Origin: Archangium violaceum
Lineage (GTDB): Bacteria > Myxococcota > Myxococcia > Myxococcales > Myxococcaceae
Assembly: GCF_016887565.1 (NCBI RefSeq)
Contig: NZ_CP069396.1
Coordinates: 2,879,001 to 2,943,000, forward strand
Length of the DNA stretch: 64,000 bases
Reading direction: 5' to 3'
This document shows, in pieces, positions 13,951 to 23,718 of the stretch; positions within the stretch are counted from its first letter, which is position 1; each line of letters opens with the position of its first letter. A program made the position numbers and the translations under genes. The notes under the pieces are model-generated. The model made no database searches, was not told the origin of the DNA, and was given only the letters and a program-made list of their open reading frames with translations.

Positions 13951-15477
13951 ATGACGATCGCCGCTTCTGGTTTTCCGACCGATACCGCCGAGGTTTCCCC
14001 GGCCCCCGCCGTGTCCCGTCTCCGTCGGCCCCGGGCGACGTTGCTCGCGGCGCTCGGGCTGGGCGTCTGCGCCGAGGTGCTCTTCGACGGACCCTCGCTC
14101 GGCCTCTCGTTCCCTCTGTTCATCGTGCTCCTCGTGTCGGCGCTGCTCACGCTCGGCGGCCGCGAGGGCTGGCAGCGGGCCCGTCCCAATTCCTGGCTGC
14201 TCGTGCCGCTGCTGTTCTTCTCCGGCATGGTCTTCGTGCGCGCCAGCCCGTTCCTCACCACGCTCAACGTGCTCGCCTCGGGCTTCCTGCTGCTCCTGGT
14301 GACGCACTTCTGGGCGGCCGGACGCGTGGAGCGGCTCGGGCTGTGGAGCTACCCGTTCACCGTGCTCGGCACGTTCTTCCGCGCCGCGCTGCTGCCACCG
14401 GGCGTGTTGCGCGCGGAGGTGGACCTGTCCTCGGCTCGCGAGCAGGTGCCGAAGCTGATGCCGGTGTTGCGCGGCGCGCTGCTCGCCGTGCCCGTGCTGT
14501 TCATCTTCACGGCCCTGCTCGTCTCGGCGGACGCGGTCTTCGAGGACGCGGTGGCGCGGGTGCTGTCCTTCGGCTCGGACCTGACGTTCCTGGATGGCCT
14601 CTGGCGGGCGGTGTTCGTTGGCGGGAGCGCGTTCGGGGTGCTCGGCCTGCTCGCCCATGCGCTGCGCCGCCGCCGCCATGGCTCCGAGGTGGGGGAGTCG
14701 GAAGTCACTCCGGCCGTTCCCCGCCTGGGCTTCACCGAGGCCCTCACGCTCGTGGGGTTGGTGGACCTGCTCTTCCTGGGCTTCGCCGGCATCCAGCTCG
14801 CCTTCTTCTTCGGCGAGGCGCATCTGCCCTCGGGGCTCACGTACTCCGAGTATGCCCGGCGCGGCTTCTTCGAGCTGCTCACGGTGTCGGTGATGACGCT
14901 GGGCCTCAGCCTGGCGCTGGCGCGCTGGACGCGGCTGAAGAGCCAGGGGCAGCTCACCGCCTTCCAGGCCTCGTGCACGGCGATGGTGGGCCTGGTGCTG
15001 GTCATCCTCGCGTCGGCGATGAAGCGCATGGCGCTCTACGAGTCCGCCTACGGCTACACGCACCTGCGCGTGTACACGCACGTCTTCATGGTGGCCCTGG
15101 CCGGGGTGCTCGCCTGGCGCGCGGTGACGCTGTGGTGGCGCCCGGAGCGCTTCGCCATCGGTGCCTTCGTCGGCGCGCTCGGCTTCGTCGCGGCGCTCAA
15201 CGTGCTCAACCCGGATGCCTTCATCGCGCGCGGCAACCTCGAGCGCTCCGTGGAGGGCTCCTCGCTGGATGAGTCCTACATGCTGCTGTCGCTGTCCGAG
15301 GACGCCGCGCCGGAGCTCGCCGCACACCTGGCCCGGAATCCCGAGGGCACGTTCGCGACGAACATCCGGAGCCGGTTCTGCCGCTTCTCCGAGCCCATGC
15401 CGGGAGGCTGGCCGGCCTTCCACCTCGCGCGCCACCGGGCGGCGACGCTGGTGCAGCCGCTGTCGTGCCAGGACTGA
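13951..15477 (+). CDS. Multi-pass membrane protein, DUF4173/DUF4153-like
   Basis: This is a 508-residue integral membrane protein with roughly ten hydrophobic segments in the first 420 residues (for example ATLLAALGLGVCAEVLF, FPLFIVLLVSALLTL, WLLVPLLFFSGMVFV, LVGLVDLLFLGFAGIQLAFFF, VGLVLVILASAMKRMALYE). The segment SEYARRGFFELLTVS followed by KRMALYESAYGYTHLRVYTH is characteristic of DUF4173 (formerly DUF4153-like) proteins. A soluble tail of about 100 residues with a Cys near the end follows. The ATG at 13951 begins just before the hydrophobic core; the frame extends 48 codons upstream without family likeness. The biochemical role of the family is unknown. Confidence 0.8.
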   Translation: MTIAASGFPTDTAEVSPAPAVSRLRRPRATLLAALGLGVCAEVLFDGPSLGLSFPLFIVLLVSALLTLGGREGWQRARPNSWLLVPLLFFSGMVFVRASPFLTTLNVLASGFLLLLVTHFWAAGRVERLGLWSYPFTVLGTFFRAALLPPGVLRAEVDLSSAREQVPKLMPVLRGALLAVPVLFIFTALLVSADAVFEDAVARVLSFGSDLTFLDGLWRAVFVGGSAFGVLGLLAHALRRRRHGSEVGESEVTPAVPRLGFTEALTLVGLVDLLFLGFAGIQLAFFFGEAHLPSGLTYSEYARRGFFELLTVSVMTLGLSLALARWTRLKSQGQLTAFQASCTAMVGLVLVILASAMKRMALYESAYGYTHLRVYTHVFMVALAGVLAWRAVTLWWRPERFAIGAFVGALGFVAALNVLNPDAFIARGNLERSVEGSSLDESYMLLSLSEDAAPELAAHLARNPEGTFATNIRSRFCRFSEPMPGGWPAFHLARHRAATLVQPLSCQD

Positions 15478-15481
15478 AAAC

Positions 15482-15528
15482 ACGAAGGGGGCCTCCACCC
15501 GCGGCGGGTGGCCGGCCCCCTCGTCGTG
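15482..15528. terminator. Bidirectional terminator between convergent genes
   Basis: An extended imperfect inverted repeat (CACGA-AGGGGGCC ... GGCCCCCTCGTCGTG), with an inner CCACCCGC/GCGGGTGG hairpin, fills the space between the membrane protein stop and the cupredoxin stop. It probably serves both genes. Confidence 0.75.
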
Positions 15529-15538
15529 TCCGGTGGGC

Positions 15539-15961
15539 TCACTCCACCATGAACACGCCGCTGATCATCTTCCCCATGGCGCAGCCGTAGACGAGCTTGC
15601 CCGTCTTGGTGGGGGTGAAGGACACCTCCACCGGCTGGTTGAGGGGCAGCTTCGTGTCGATGCCGTACTCCTCGAGGACGATCTCCGTCGCGCAGGTATG
15701 GTCCGTGGTCCGGGTCAGCACCAGCTTCACGGGCTCGCCCTGCTTGAGGGTGACGGGGCTCGGCTCGTAGCCCTTCTCGGTGACGGAGAGCGCGATGGTG
15801 CGCGGCTCACCGGGCTTCTTCGCCTCCTGGGCGGCGGGGGCCGCGGGGGCGGAGGGCTCCGGTGGGCTCGCGGGCTTGGAGCAGCCCTGCTCGGCGCTCA
15901 GCACCGCGCCCGCCAGGGCGAGGGCCAGCAGCGGCTTGATGATCTTGGAGAAGAAGGTCAT
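15539..15961 (-). CDS. Cupredoxin-domain lipoprotein
   Basis: The 140-residue product has a lipoprotein-like signal (LLALALAGAVLSAEQGC, lipobox variant AEQGC), a short Ala/Pro/Glu linker, and a cupredoxin-like beta-sandwich. Strand YEPSPVTLKQGEPVKLVLTRT is followed by the DHTCATEIV segment and the C-terminal loop YGCAMGKMISGVFMVE. His, Cys and Met at these places fit a type 1 copper ligand set, as in EfeO-type cupredoxin_1 domains. It would bind copper or carry electrons in the periplasm. It starts 15 bp after the Hfq-like gene on the minus strand, so it is probably cotranscribed with it. Confidence 0.8.
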   Translation of the reverse strand: MTFFSKIIKPLLALALAGAVLSAEQGCSKPASPPEPSAPAAPAAQEAKKPGEPRTIALSVTEKGYEPSPVTLKQGEPVKLVLTRTTDHTCATEIVLEEYGIDTKLPLNQPVEVSFTPTKTGKLVYGCAMGKMISGVFMVE

Positions 15962-15976
15962 CGGCGTTCCTCGGGG

Positions 15977-17197
15977 CTAGTCGTTCTGCCCGGACTCGTC
16001 GGAGCCGTCGGACGCGTCGGCCGTGTCCGTCTCCGCGGCATCCACCGGGGAGAAGCGCACGAGCGCGTGCAGGGGGATGAAGACCTCGTGCCCGTCCTCG
16101 CCGACGATGAGGTCGAACCGGCCGACCACGCGCAGCGGCATGGACAGCTGGATGCCATTGCGCAGCGTCAGCTTCACGAGCTCGCCCTGGTGGGGGAGGA
16201 AGGGGCGGGGGTCGGAGAAGGGCCGCTTGTCCGGCTGGCGCGCGACGTTGGCGGGCTTCTGGGCCAGCTTCTGGTCGCGCTCGAGCTGGGGCGTGAGCTG
16301 CTCCCAGTCCGAGCGGCGGGTGAGCATGACGACCTGGAGCTTCTCCATGCGCCCGCTGCGGCCGAGCACGAAGGAGATGGGCTCCACGCTCGCCACGGTG
16401 TCGAGCACGGTGCGCTCGCCCAGCACGACGGCCAGCTCCGTCTTCGACTCCACGAGCCCGTTGATGAAGTGGGCCACCGAGGTGTCATCCACCTCGCCAC
16501 GGGCCTGCTTCACGGCCGCCTTGCGCTGGGTGCGCTCCTTGCGCGAGAGGAACTCGGCCACGGTCAGGCCGCTCTGCAGCACGCCGAAGGCATCCGGGAG
16601 CGACAGGCCCGGGTTCTTGCCCATCAGCTCGTACACCTGGTCGAAGCGCTTGGCCTCCTCGGCGTGCAGCTTGCGCCACACCCGGCACTTCATCTTGCCC
16701 TCGAGCTCGCCCTTGGCGATGCGCGCCGGGACGTGCTCCTTGGTGGCGAGTGCGAGGATCTGCTCGGGAGTGGGAGGCGGACGGGGCGCCCTGGGGCGGC
16801 CGAAGCCTCCGCCGGGGCGAGGACCCATCGAGCCCATCCCTGGCGCGCGGCCCGCCGAGGGGGCGGGACGGGGCGAGGCGGAGGTGCCGGGCACCACGGT
16901 CCGAGGCGCCACGGGGACCGGGGGCGCCGCCGGCATGGAGGGGGCGGCCGGGGTCGGCGTGGGCCGGGGCGCGGGGGTGGGAGGCACCACGGAGCGAGGC
17001 GTCACGGAGACGGGAGGAGCCGACGGCGTGGGTGTGGCCGTCGGGGTCGGCGTGGGCCGCGGGGTGGGAGTGGGGGTAGGGCGAGGGCTGACGGTGCTCG
17101 CGGGCGTCGGGGTGGGCGCGGGGGTGCCGGGAGCGGCGGCCGGGCGCCGGATGACCTCGACTGCGGGGGCAATCCGCCGTGTCTTCCGATCGTTCAC
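15977..17197 (-). CDS. Proline-rich protein with C-terminal Hfq/Sm-like segment
   Basis: The product is 406 residues. The N-terminal third is a disordered Pro/Thr/Ala tract (repeated PTPTP blocks, then a Gly/Arg/Pro section, GRPRAPRPPP). A helical middle region (residues about 145-235: EQILALATKEHVPARIAKGELEGKMK, FDQVYELMGKNPGLSLPDAF) follows. The C-terminal part has two beta-rich stretches. The last one (about residues 345-392) reads VKLTLRNGIQLSMPLRVV, then GRFDLIV and FIPLHALV. This aligns without gaps to the Sm1 motif of Hfq (xLxNGIxLxGxIxxFDxF) and shares the His-Ala of its Sm2 'YKHA'. It has no signal peptide or membrane segment, so it is cytoplasmic. An RNA-binding role is a hypothesis. 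The gene lies between a lipoprotein gene and the cupredoxin gene, all on the minus strand. Confidence 0.6.
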   Translation of the reverse strand: MNDRKTRRIAPAVEVIRRPAAAPGTPAPTPTPASTVSPRPTPTPTPRPTPTPTATPTPSAPPVSVTPRSVVPPTPAPRPTPTPAAPSMPAAPPVPVAPRTVVPGTSASPRPAPSAGRAPGMGSMGPRPGGGFGRPRAPRPPPTPEQILALATKEHVPARIAKGELEGKMKCRVWRKLHAEEAKRFDQVYELMGKNPGLSLPDAFGVLQSGLTVAEFLSRKERTQRKAAVKQARGEVDDTSVAHFINGLVESKTELAVVLGERTVLDTVASVEPISFVLGRSGRMEKLQVVMLTRRSDWEQLTPQLERDQKLAQKPANVARQPDKRPFSDPRPFLPHQGELVKLTLRNGIQLSMPLRVVGRFDLIVGEDGHEVFIPLHALVRFSPVDAAETDTADASDGSDESGQND

Positions 17198-17247
17198 GTT
17201 CGTATGCTACCTGATTGAGGCGCGAGTGGCCTGGGTAAGGCCTGGTC

Positions 17248-17664
17248 TCACGGTTGCTGGAGGGAATCCGTAAGGTCTACCTTCCATCCGGACGGTTCTC
17301 GAACCATCCGGACCTGGCTCTTTCCACTCGAGGAGACCACGCCCACCGTCGCCACGTCCCCCTCCTCGCTCGCCAGCGTGACCTCCGTAACATCGGTTGG
17401 TGGAGGAACATTCGCGAAGAAGAAGGCTAACGGGTCCGCCTTCACCGCGCCGCCAGAAGCCTGGGCCGCCGCCTGGGCCCGTTGCTGGAGGGTGTCCTGG
17501 GTGGGCTTGGAGAGGGCCGCCCAGGCCTGCTTGTACTCCCCGTTGCGCACATGGGAGTGGAAGGTCTTGTAGGCCTTGTCGGGCGTGTCGTAGCCGGTTC
17601 GGCCGCAACCTCCCAGGGCCAGCAGGGCCAGCAGGAGCAGCGGCATCGTTGGCAGCAGGCGCAT
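17248..17664 (-). CDS. Small lipoprotein, NTF2/DUF4878-like
   Basis: The 138-residue product has a lipoprotein signal (MRLLPTMPLLLLALLALGGCG, lipobox LGGC). The mature part opens with TPDKAYKTFHSHVRNGEYKQAWAALS, a helix pair typical of DUF4878/NTF2-like lipoproteins, and ends in strands (VATVGVVSSSGKSQVRMVREPSGWKVDL). The fold could bind a small ligand or a cell-wall component; no catalytic residues are apparent. It lies 46 bp downstream of the diguanylate cyclase gene and 50 bp upstream of the Hfq-like gene, on the same strand. Confidence 0.7.
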   Translation of the reverse strand: MRLLPTMPLLLLALLALGGCGRTGYDTPDKAYKTFHSHVRNGEYKQAWAALSKPTQDTLQQRAQAAAQASGGAVKADPLAFFFANVPPPTDVTEVTLASEEGDVATVGVVSSSGKSQVRMVREPSGWKVDLTDSLQQP

Positions 17665-17710
17665 GAATCAGCCATCTAGGCCAAAGCGCCGCGCTCGCCA
17701 AGGGGCAGTG

Positions 17711-18805
17711 TCAGTTCGAGCCCTCTTCCTGGTATTGGCGGACGCAGTTGCGGCCGGCCGCCTTGGCCTCGTAGAGGCAGGTGTCGGCGGCGCGCAGCAG
17801 GTCCTCCACGCCCACCAGGCGGGGGTCGGGTGCGTTGGCTACTCCCAGGGAGGCCGTGCATCGCACCTCCTTGCGGGAGCCGTCCTGGGCGCGGTGCTCC
17901 AGCTGGAGTGCCGCGATGGCCTCTCGCACCCGCTCGCACGCCCCGAGCGCCTCCTTGGGGCCCGTCTCCGGCAGCAGGGCGATGATCTCCTCGCCGCCGT
18001 AGCGCGCCACGAAGTCCACCTCGCGCAGCTTGCCCTTCACCGTGCGGGCCACGGTGCGCAGCACCTCGTCCCCGAAGGGGTGGCCGTAGGAGTCGTTGAG
18101 CCGCTTGAAGTGGTCGATGTCCAGCATCACCAGCGCCAGGGGCGAGCGGTAGCGCGTGGCGCGGGCGAACTCCTCGGCCAGCCGCTCCTCGAAGTAGCGG
18201 CGGTTGCTCAGGCCGGTGAGCGCGTCCGTGCGGGTGAGGGCCAGCAGCTCCTCGCGCTTCTGCGCCAGCTCCTTGTTGGCCCGGTCCAGCTCGCGGTTCT
18301 TGTGGTCCAACTCGCGGTTCTTCTCCATCAGCGTGTCCTGCAGCGCCTTGAGGCGCAGCATGGACTTCACCCGCGCGGACAGCTCCAGCATGTCGAAGGG
18401 CTTGACCAGGTAGTCGTCCGCCCCCAGCTCCAGGCCCTCGATCTTTCCCCCCGCCTGCCGCGCCGTCACCAGGATGATCGGGATGAAGCCGAAGCCGCCC
18501 TCGCCCCCGTTGGCCTTGATGATGCGGCACACCTCCACTCCGCCCAGCCGCGGCATCTCCACGTCCATGATGATGAGGTCCGGGCGGACCTCACGCACCG
18601 AGCGCAGGGCCTCGGCGCCATCGAGCGCCTCGCGGAAGCGGTAGCCGTGCGAGGCCAGGCCATCGCGCACGTGCGTGATGTTGGCCGGATCGTCGTCGAC
18701 GACCAGGATGGTGCGGTTGGCGTACGAAGTCGTGGACCCGGTGCGGCGGACTGTCTCTCCCGTCTTCCTGATCGAGCCGTCCGCCATATCGCTGCCGTTC
18801 ACCAT
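17711..18805 (-). CDS. Response regulator diguanylate cyclase (REC-coiled coil-GGDEF)
   Basis: The product is 364 residues. Residues 1-30 are a variable lead. A receiver domain covers about 31-150 (ILVVDDDPAN, phosphoacceptor in LIIMDVEMPR, switch VTAR, and KPFDML). A coiled coil of heptad repeats follows (ELDHKNRELDRANKELAQKR). The GGDEF domain at about 190-355 has the catalytic A-site RYGGEEI, substrate residues LDIDHFKRLND, and an intact RxxD inhibitory site (REVD) five residues before the A-site. It should therefore make c-di-GMP upon phosphorylation and be product-inhibited. No partner kinase is adjacent. Myxobacteria use several such proteins in development and motility, and the target here is unknown. 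Confidence 0.93.
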   Translation of the reverse strand: MVNGSDMADGSIRKTGETVRRTGSTTSYANRTILVVDDDPANITHVRDGLASHGYRFREALDGAEALRSVREVRPDLIIMDVEMPRLGGVEVCRIIKANGGEGGFGFIPIILVTARQAGGKIEGLELGADDYLVKPFDMLELSARVKSMLRLKALQDTLMEKNRELDHKNRELDRANKELAQKREELLALTRTDALTGLSNRRYFEERLAEEFARATRYRSPLALVMLDIDHFKRLNDSYGHPFGDEVLRTVARTVKGKLREVDFVARYGGEEIIALLPETGPKEALGACERVREAIAALQLEHRAQDGSRKEVRCTASLGVANAPDPRLVGVEDLLRAADTCLYEAKAAGRNCVRQYQEEGSN

Positions 18806-18985
18806 GGGTGCTTTTCGGACTTCCGAGGTCCGCCGATTCTTTCCTGGAAGGGACGTGCTGCCAAGTCACTCGCCCGCCAGCCCGCTGGGGCGGGAGCCGT
18901 GGACCGGACCGGGATGGGAACATTGGCGTACACCTCCGCCTACATCACTTCCAGTCGACTGGAGGTGAGGGGAGGAGCCGACGCC

Positions 18986-19606
18986 TCAGGTGGGTTTGCG
19001 CAGGCGACCGCGGTACACGGGCTCGCCGCTGGCCAGGTAGCGCCGCTCGCGCGTGGAGGGGACCTCTTCGGGGTCATAGGGGTGGAACACCCCCTTGCCG
19101 AGCGGATTGATGAAGCCGGCGTCCTCGAGGATGGCCAGCATGGCGACGCCCCGGTCCTGCACGTCCGTGCGCATGTCGAAGAGGCCGCCCGGCTTCATCC
19201 GGTCCAGCAGGAGGCGGGCGAACTCGGGCTGGATGACGGCGCGCTTGAAGTGGGCGCGCTTCCACCAGGGGTCGGGGAACTGCAGGTGGATGGCGTCCAG
19301 CGAGCCCGAGGCGAAGATGCGCGGCACCACGAAGCGTGCGTCCGCCTCCATGACGCGCAGGTTGCGCAGGCCCATCTTGCTGGCCCGGTCCAGGGTGTCG
19401 CGCGCGTACTTCTTGCGCCACTCGAAGGCGACGAAGCGCACCTCGGGGTGGCGCCGGCAATACTCCAGGGCATGGCCGCCGGCGCCGGAGCCGATCTCCA
19501 GCTCCAGGGGGCCGGAGAAGCCGAACTCCGCGTCCCAGTCGGGTGGGGTTTCGAGACTGGCCAGATGCAGGCCGACGGGATCGGGGAGGAGGCGAGGACG
19601 GGGCAT
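18986..19606 (-). CDS. trmB: tRNA (guanine-N7)-methyltransferase
   Basis: This 206-residue cytoplasmic enzyme makes m7G46 in tRNA using S-adenosylmethionine. The SAM-binding loop LEIGSGAGGHAL is near residue 36, and FVAFEWRKKYA follows. The TrmB signature FPDPWWKRAHFKRAVIQ is near residue 110. The C-terminal STRERRYLASGEPVYR matches the family's T-x-YE-like end region. Length is usual for bacterial TrmB. It is divergent from ribF, with 91 bp between the two starts. Confidence 0.95.
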   Translation of the reverse strand: MPRPRLLPDPVGLHLASLETPPDWDAEFGFSGPLELEIGSGAGGHALEYCRRHPEVRFVAFEWRKKYARDTLDRASKMGLRNLRVMEADARFVVPRIFASGSLDAIHLQFPDPWWKRAHFKRAVIQPEFARLLLDRMKPGGLFDMRTDVQDRGVAMLAILEDAGFINPLGKGVFHPYDPEEVPSTRERRYLASGEPVYRGRLRKPT

Positions 19607-19697
19607 GACGGATGCGTGACGCTGGGGCGCCTCTTCTCACGGGGTGGGGCGGTCTGACCAGGGCAAAGCGACGGCTTTGGCGCTATACCGGCGCCCC

Positions 19698-20621
19698 ATG
19701 AAGGTCTTCCACGGTGTCACGGAGGCGCGGGAGCTGGCCGGCTGCGCGCTCGCGCTGGGTAACTTCGACGGGGTGCACCTGGGCCACCAGGCCCTCTTCG
19801 CCGAGGCCCGGCGCCACGGCGCTCCCGCCGCGCTCACCTTCCAACCCCACCCGGGCAAGGTGCTCCAGCCGGACCTGGCCCCCAAGCTCATCACCCTGCT
19901 GCCGCGCAAGCTGGAGCTCTTCGAGGCCTTCGGGCTGGAGGCGGTGGTGGTGCAGCCCTTCACGCTGGAGTACGCCCGCCACTCGCCGCGCGACTTCGAG
20001 GCCTCGCTGCTGGACGTGGTGGGCGCGCGTCACATCGTGGTGGGCTACGACTTCACCTATGGAGCCGCTCGCGCCGGCACCGCGGACACCCTGCGCGAGG
20101 CCGCCGCCGCCCGGGGGGCCCAGGTGCACGTGGTGCCTCCCGTCACGGTGGATGGGGTGGTGGCCTCGTCCTCCAAGGTGCGCGAGTACATCCTCGAGGG
20201 TCGGGTGGGGGCCGCGCAGCGGCTCCTGGGGCGGCCGTTCGATCTGGACGGCACCGTCGTCACGGGTCACGGCCGGGGCCGGGGCATCGGCTTCCCCACC
20301 GCCAACGTGGACACCCAGAACGAGCTGCGCCCGGCCGCCGGCGTGTACGCCATCCGCGTCCGCCTTCGCGGCGAGCCGGAGTCCTCCTGGCGCCCCGGGG
20401 TGGCCAATATCGGTGTCAAACCCACCTTCGGGGTCAACGAGGTCACCATCGAGGCGCACCTGTTGGACTACCAGGGGGACCTGTACGGCAAGGAGCTGCG
20501 GGTGCAGTTCCTGGAGCGGCTGCGCGCCGAGCGGCGGTTCGGGTCGGTAGCGGAACTGGTGGGGCAGATCAAGAGGGACGTCGAGGCTGCCCGGACGGTG
20601 ATCGCACGGGCGTCCGACTGA
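19698..20621 (+). CDS. ribF: Bifunctional riboflavin kinase / FAD synthetase
   Basis: This 307-residue enzyme phosphorylates riboflavin to FMN and adenylates FMN to FAD. The N-terminal FAD synthetase domain has the nucleotidyltransferase HxGH-type motif in LGNFDGVHLGHQALF and the family segment VVGYDFTYG (about residue 115). The C-terminal riboflavin kinase domain has GHGRGRGIGFPTANV and the GVKPTFG motif, ending in QFLERLRAERRF. The ATG at 19698 was chosen because homology starts there. A TATACC sequence lies 9 bp before the start, so the transcript may have a very short leader. The next gene, pilB, has its own promoter. Confidence 0.96.
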   Translation: MKVFHGVTEARELAGCALALGNFDGVHLGHQALFAEARRHGAPAALTFQPHPGKVLQPDLAPKLITLLPRKLELFEAFGLEAVVVQPFTLEYARHSPRDFEASLLDVVGARHIVVGYDFTYGAARAGTADTLREAAAARGAQVHVVPPVTVDGVVASSSKVREYILEGRVGAAQRLLGRPFDLDGTVVTGHGRGRGIGFPTANVDTQNELRPAAGVYAIRVRLRGEPESSWRPGVANIGVKPTFGVNEVTIEAHLLDYQGDLYGKELRVQFLERLRAERRFGSVAELVGQIKRDVEAARTVIARASD

Positions 20622-20676
20622 AATTTTCCTGAAAGGATTCAGCGAGTTGGTGGGGGAGGGGGTCCGGGGCGCCGCC

Positions 20677-20706
20677 TTGACAGGGTTGCGCGTCACTTCC
20701 TTTAAT
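20677..20706 (+). promoter_or_regulatory. Sigma70-type promoter for pilB
   Basis: A perfect TTGACA (20677-20682) and a TTTAAT (20701-20706) are separated by 18 bp, leaving a leader of about 95 nt before pilB. It is the best vegetative-type promoter in the window. Confidence 0.7.
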
Positions 20707-20806
20707 CCACCCGTCTCATGCGCTCTTGCTTTCGCGCATCTCGGGTGTCCGCTCGCGTCGTCACGCGGCGGGCGCCATTCGTCATCCCAACGCTCGAGGC
20801 TTTTGA

Positions 20807-22510
20807 ATGTCCGGTCGACTTGGTGAACTGCTGGTTCGCGAGAACCTCATTTCCGTCCAGCAGTTGCGCAAGGCCCAGGAAGAGCAGCAGAAGAACGGCA
20901 CGCGCATTGGCACGGCCCTCATCAAGACGGGCGCCATCGAGGAGTCCAAGCTCACCGACTTCCTCTCCAAGCAGTACGGCGTTCCGGCCATCAACCTGAA
21001 GGACTTCGACATCGACGCGGAGATCATCAAGCTCGTGCCGAAGGAAGTGGCCGAGAAGCACCTGGTGATCCCCGTCAACCGCGCCGGCCCCTCGCTCATC
21101 GTGGCGATGTGCGACCCGTCCAACATCTACGCGGTGGACGACCTGAAGTTCCTCACCGGCTACAACGTGGAGCCGGTGGTCGCCTCCGAAATCTCCATCC
21201 GCGAGGCCATCGAGCGCTACTACGCCGAGAAGGGCCCGGACATGAACGCCCTCGTCGACGAGATCGCCGAGGACATCGAGGTGGCCAAGGAGGAGGAGGA
21301 GGGCAACATCGAGGAGATGGCCCGCGCCGCGGACGACGCCCCCGTCGTCAAGCTGGTGAACCTCATCCTCCAGGACGCCATCAAGAAGCGCGCCTCGGAC
21401 ATCCACGTCGAGCCCTACGAGAAGGACTTCCGCGTCCGCTTCCGCATCGACGGCTCCCTCTACGAGGTGATGCGTCCGCCGATGAAGCTCAAGAACGCCA
21501 TCACCAGCCGTCTGAAGATCATGGCGGACCTGGACATCTCCGAGCGCCGCCTGCCGCAGGACGGCCGTATCAAGATCAAGCTCGGCGGTGGCAAGGAGAT
21601 GGACTTCCGCGTGAGCGTGTGCCCCACGCTCTTCGGCGAGAAGGTGGTGCTCCGCCTCCTGGACAAGTCGAACCTCCAGCTGGACATGACGAAGCTGGGC
21701 TTCGATGCGCAGCCCCTGGCCTGGTTCAAGGAGGCCATCGAGCGTCCCTACGGCATGGTACTGGTGACGGGTCCCACGGGCTCCGGCAAGACGACGACGC
21801 TCTACTCGGCGCTCGCGTCGCTCAACCAGATCGACACCAACATCGCCACCGCCGAGGACCCGGTCGAGTTCAACTTCGCCGGCATCAACCAGGTGCAGAT
21901 GCATGAAGACATCGGCCTGAACTTCGCCGCGGCGCTGCGCTCCTTCCTCCGTCAGGACCCCGACATCATCATGATCGGTGAGATCCGCGACTTCGAGACG
22001 GGCGAAATCGCGGTGAAGGCGGCGCTCACGGGCCACCTGGTGCTCTCCACGCTGCACACCAACGACGCCCCTGGCACGGTGAGCCGTCTGCTCAACATGG
22101 GCATCGAGCCCTTCCTCGTGACGGCCTCGCTCAACCTGATCCTCGCCCAGCGTCTGGCGCGCCGCCTGTGCCCCGCCTGCAAGCGGCCGGCGGAGAGCGT
22201 GGACGAGCAGGCCCTGCTCAACGCCGGCGTACCCGCGGAGAAGCTCGGCACCTTCACCATGTACGAGAAGGTCGGCTGCCGCGATTGCAACGACCGCGGC
22301 TACCGCGGCCGCGTGGCCATCTACGAGGTCATGCCCTTCTGGGATGGCCTCAAGGAGCTGGTCATCAACGGTGCTTCCGCCGCCGAGCTCAAGCAGGAGG
22401 CGATCCGCCTGGGCATGAGCTCGCTGCGCATGTCGGCGCTGGCGAAGATGATGGACGGCGTCACCACGCTGGACGAGGTGGTGGCCAACACGGCGCCCGA
22501 CACCTTCTAA
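20807..22510 (+). CDS. pilB: Type IV pilus extension ATPase PilB
   Basis: This 567-residue hexameric cytoplasmic ATPase powers pilus extension at the pole. It has an N-terminal MshEN-like domain (residues 1 to about 150: GELLVRENLISVQQL, which in the family binds c-di-GMP) and an acidic linker (KEEEEGNIEEM). The GspE catalytic core has Walker A GPTGSGKTT near residue 322, an Asp box (ASDIHVEPY), Walker B IIMIGEIRD, and a His box (STLHTNDAPG). The tetracysteine zinc motif (CPAC near 456, CRDC near 491) is typical of PilB and absent from PilT. First gene of the pilBTCSR run; pilT follows after 47 bp. Confidence 0.97.
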   Translation: MSGRLGELLVRENLISVQQLRKAQEEQQKNGTRIGTALIKTGAIEESKLTDFLSKQYGVPAINLKDFDIDAEIIKLVPKEVAEKHLVIPVNRAGPSLIVAMCDPSNIYAVDDLKFLTGYNVEPVVASEISIREAIERYYAEKGPDMNALVDEIAEDIEVAKEEEEGNIEEMARAADDAPVVKLVNLILQDAIKKRASDIHVEPYEKDFRVRFRIDGSLYEVMRPPMKLKNAITSRLKIMADLDISERRLPQDGRIKIKLGGGKEMDFRVSVCPTLFGEKVVLRLLDKSNLQLDMTKLGFDAQPLAWFKEAIERPYGMVLVTGPTGSGKTTTLYSALASLNQIDTNIATAEDPVEFNFAGINQVQMHEDIGLNFAAALRSFLRQDPDIIMIGEIRDFETGEIAVKAALTGHLVLSTLHTNDAPGTVSRLLNMGIEPFLVTASLNLILAQRLARRLCPACKRPAESVDEQALLNAGVPAEKLGTFTMYEKVGCRDCNDRGYRGRVAIYEVMPFWDGLKELVINGASAAELKQEAIRLGMSSLRMSALAKMMDGVTTLDEVVANTAPDTF

Positions 22511-22557
22511 CCCGCTCCACCTCCCGCCATACTCCATCTTTCCGAAGGACGGTTTTC

Positions 22558-23667
<1,110 letters not shown>

Positions 23668-23718
23668 TTCGCGAAATTCAACCGCGGGGATAGACTCGCG
23701 TCCCCCTCGGAGGGCTGT

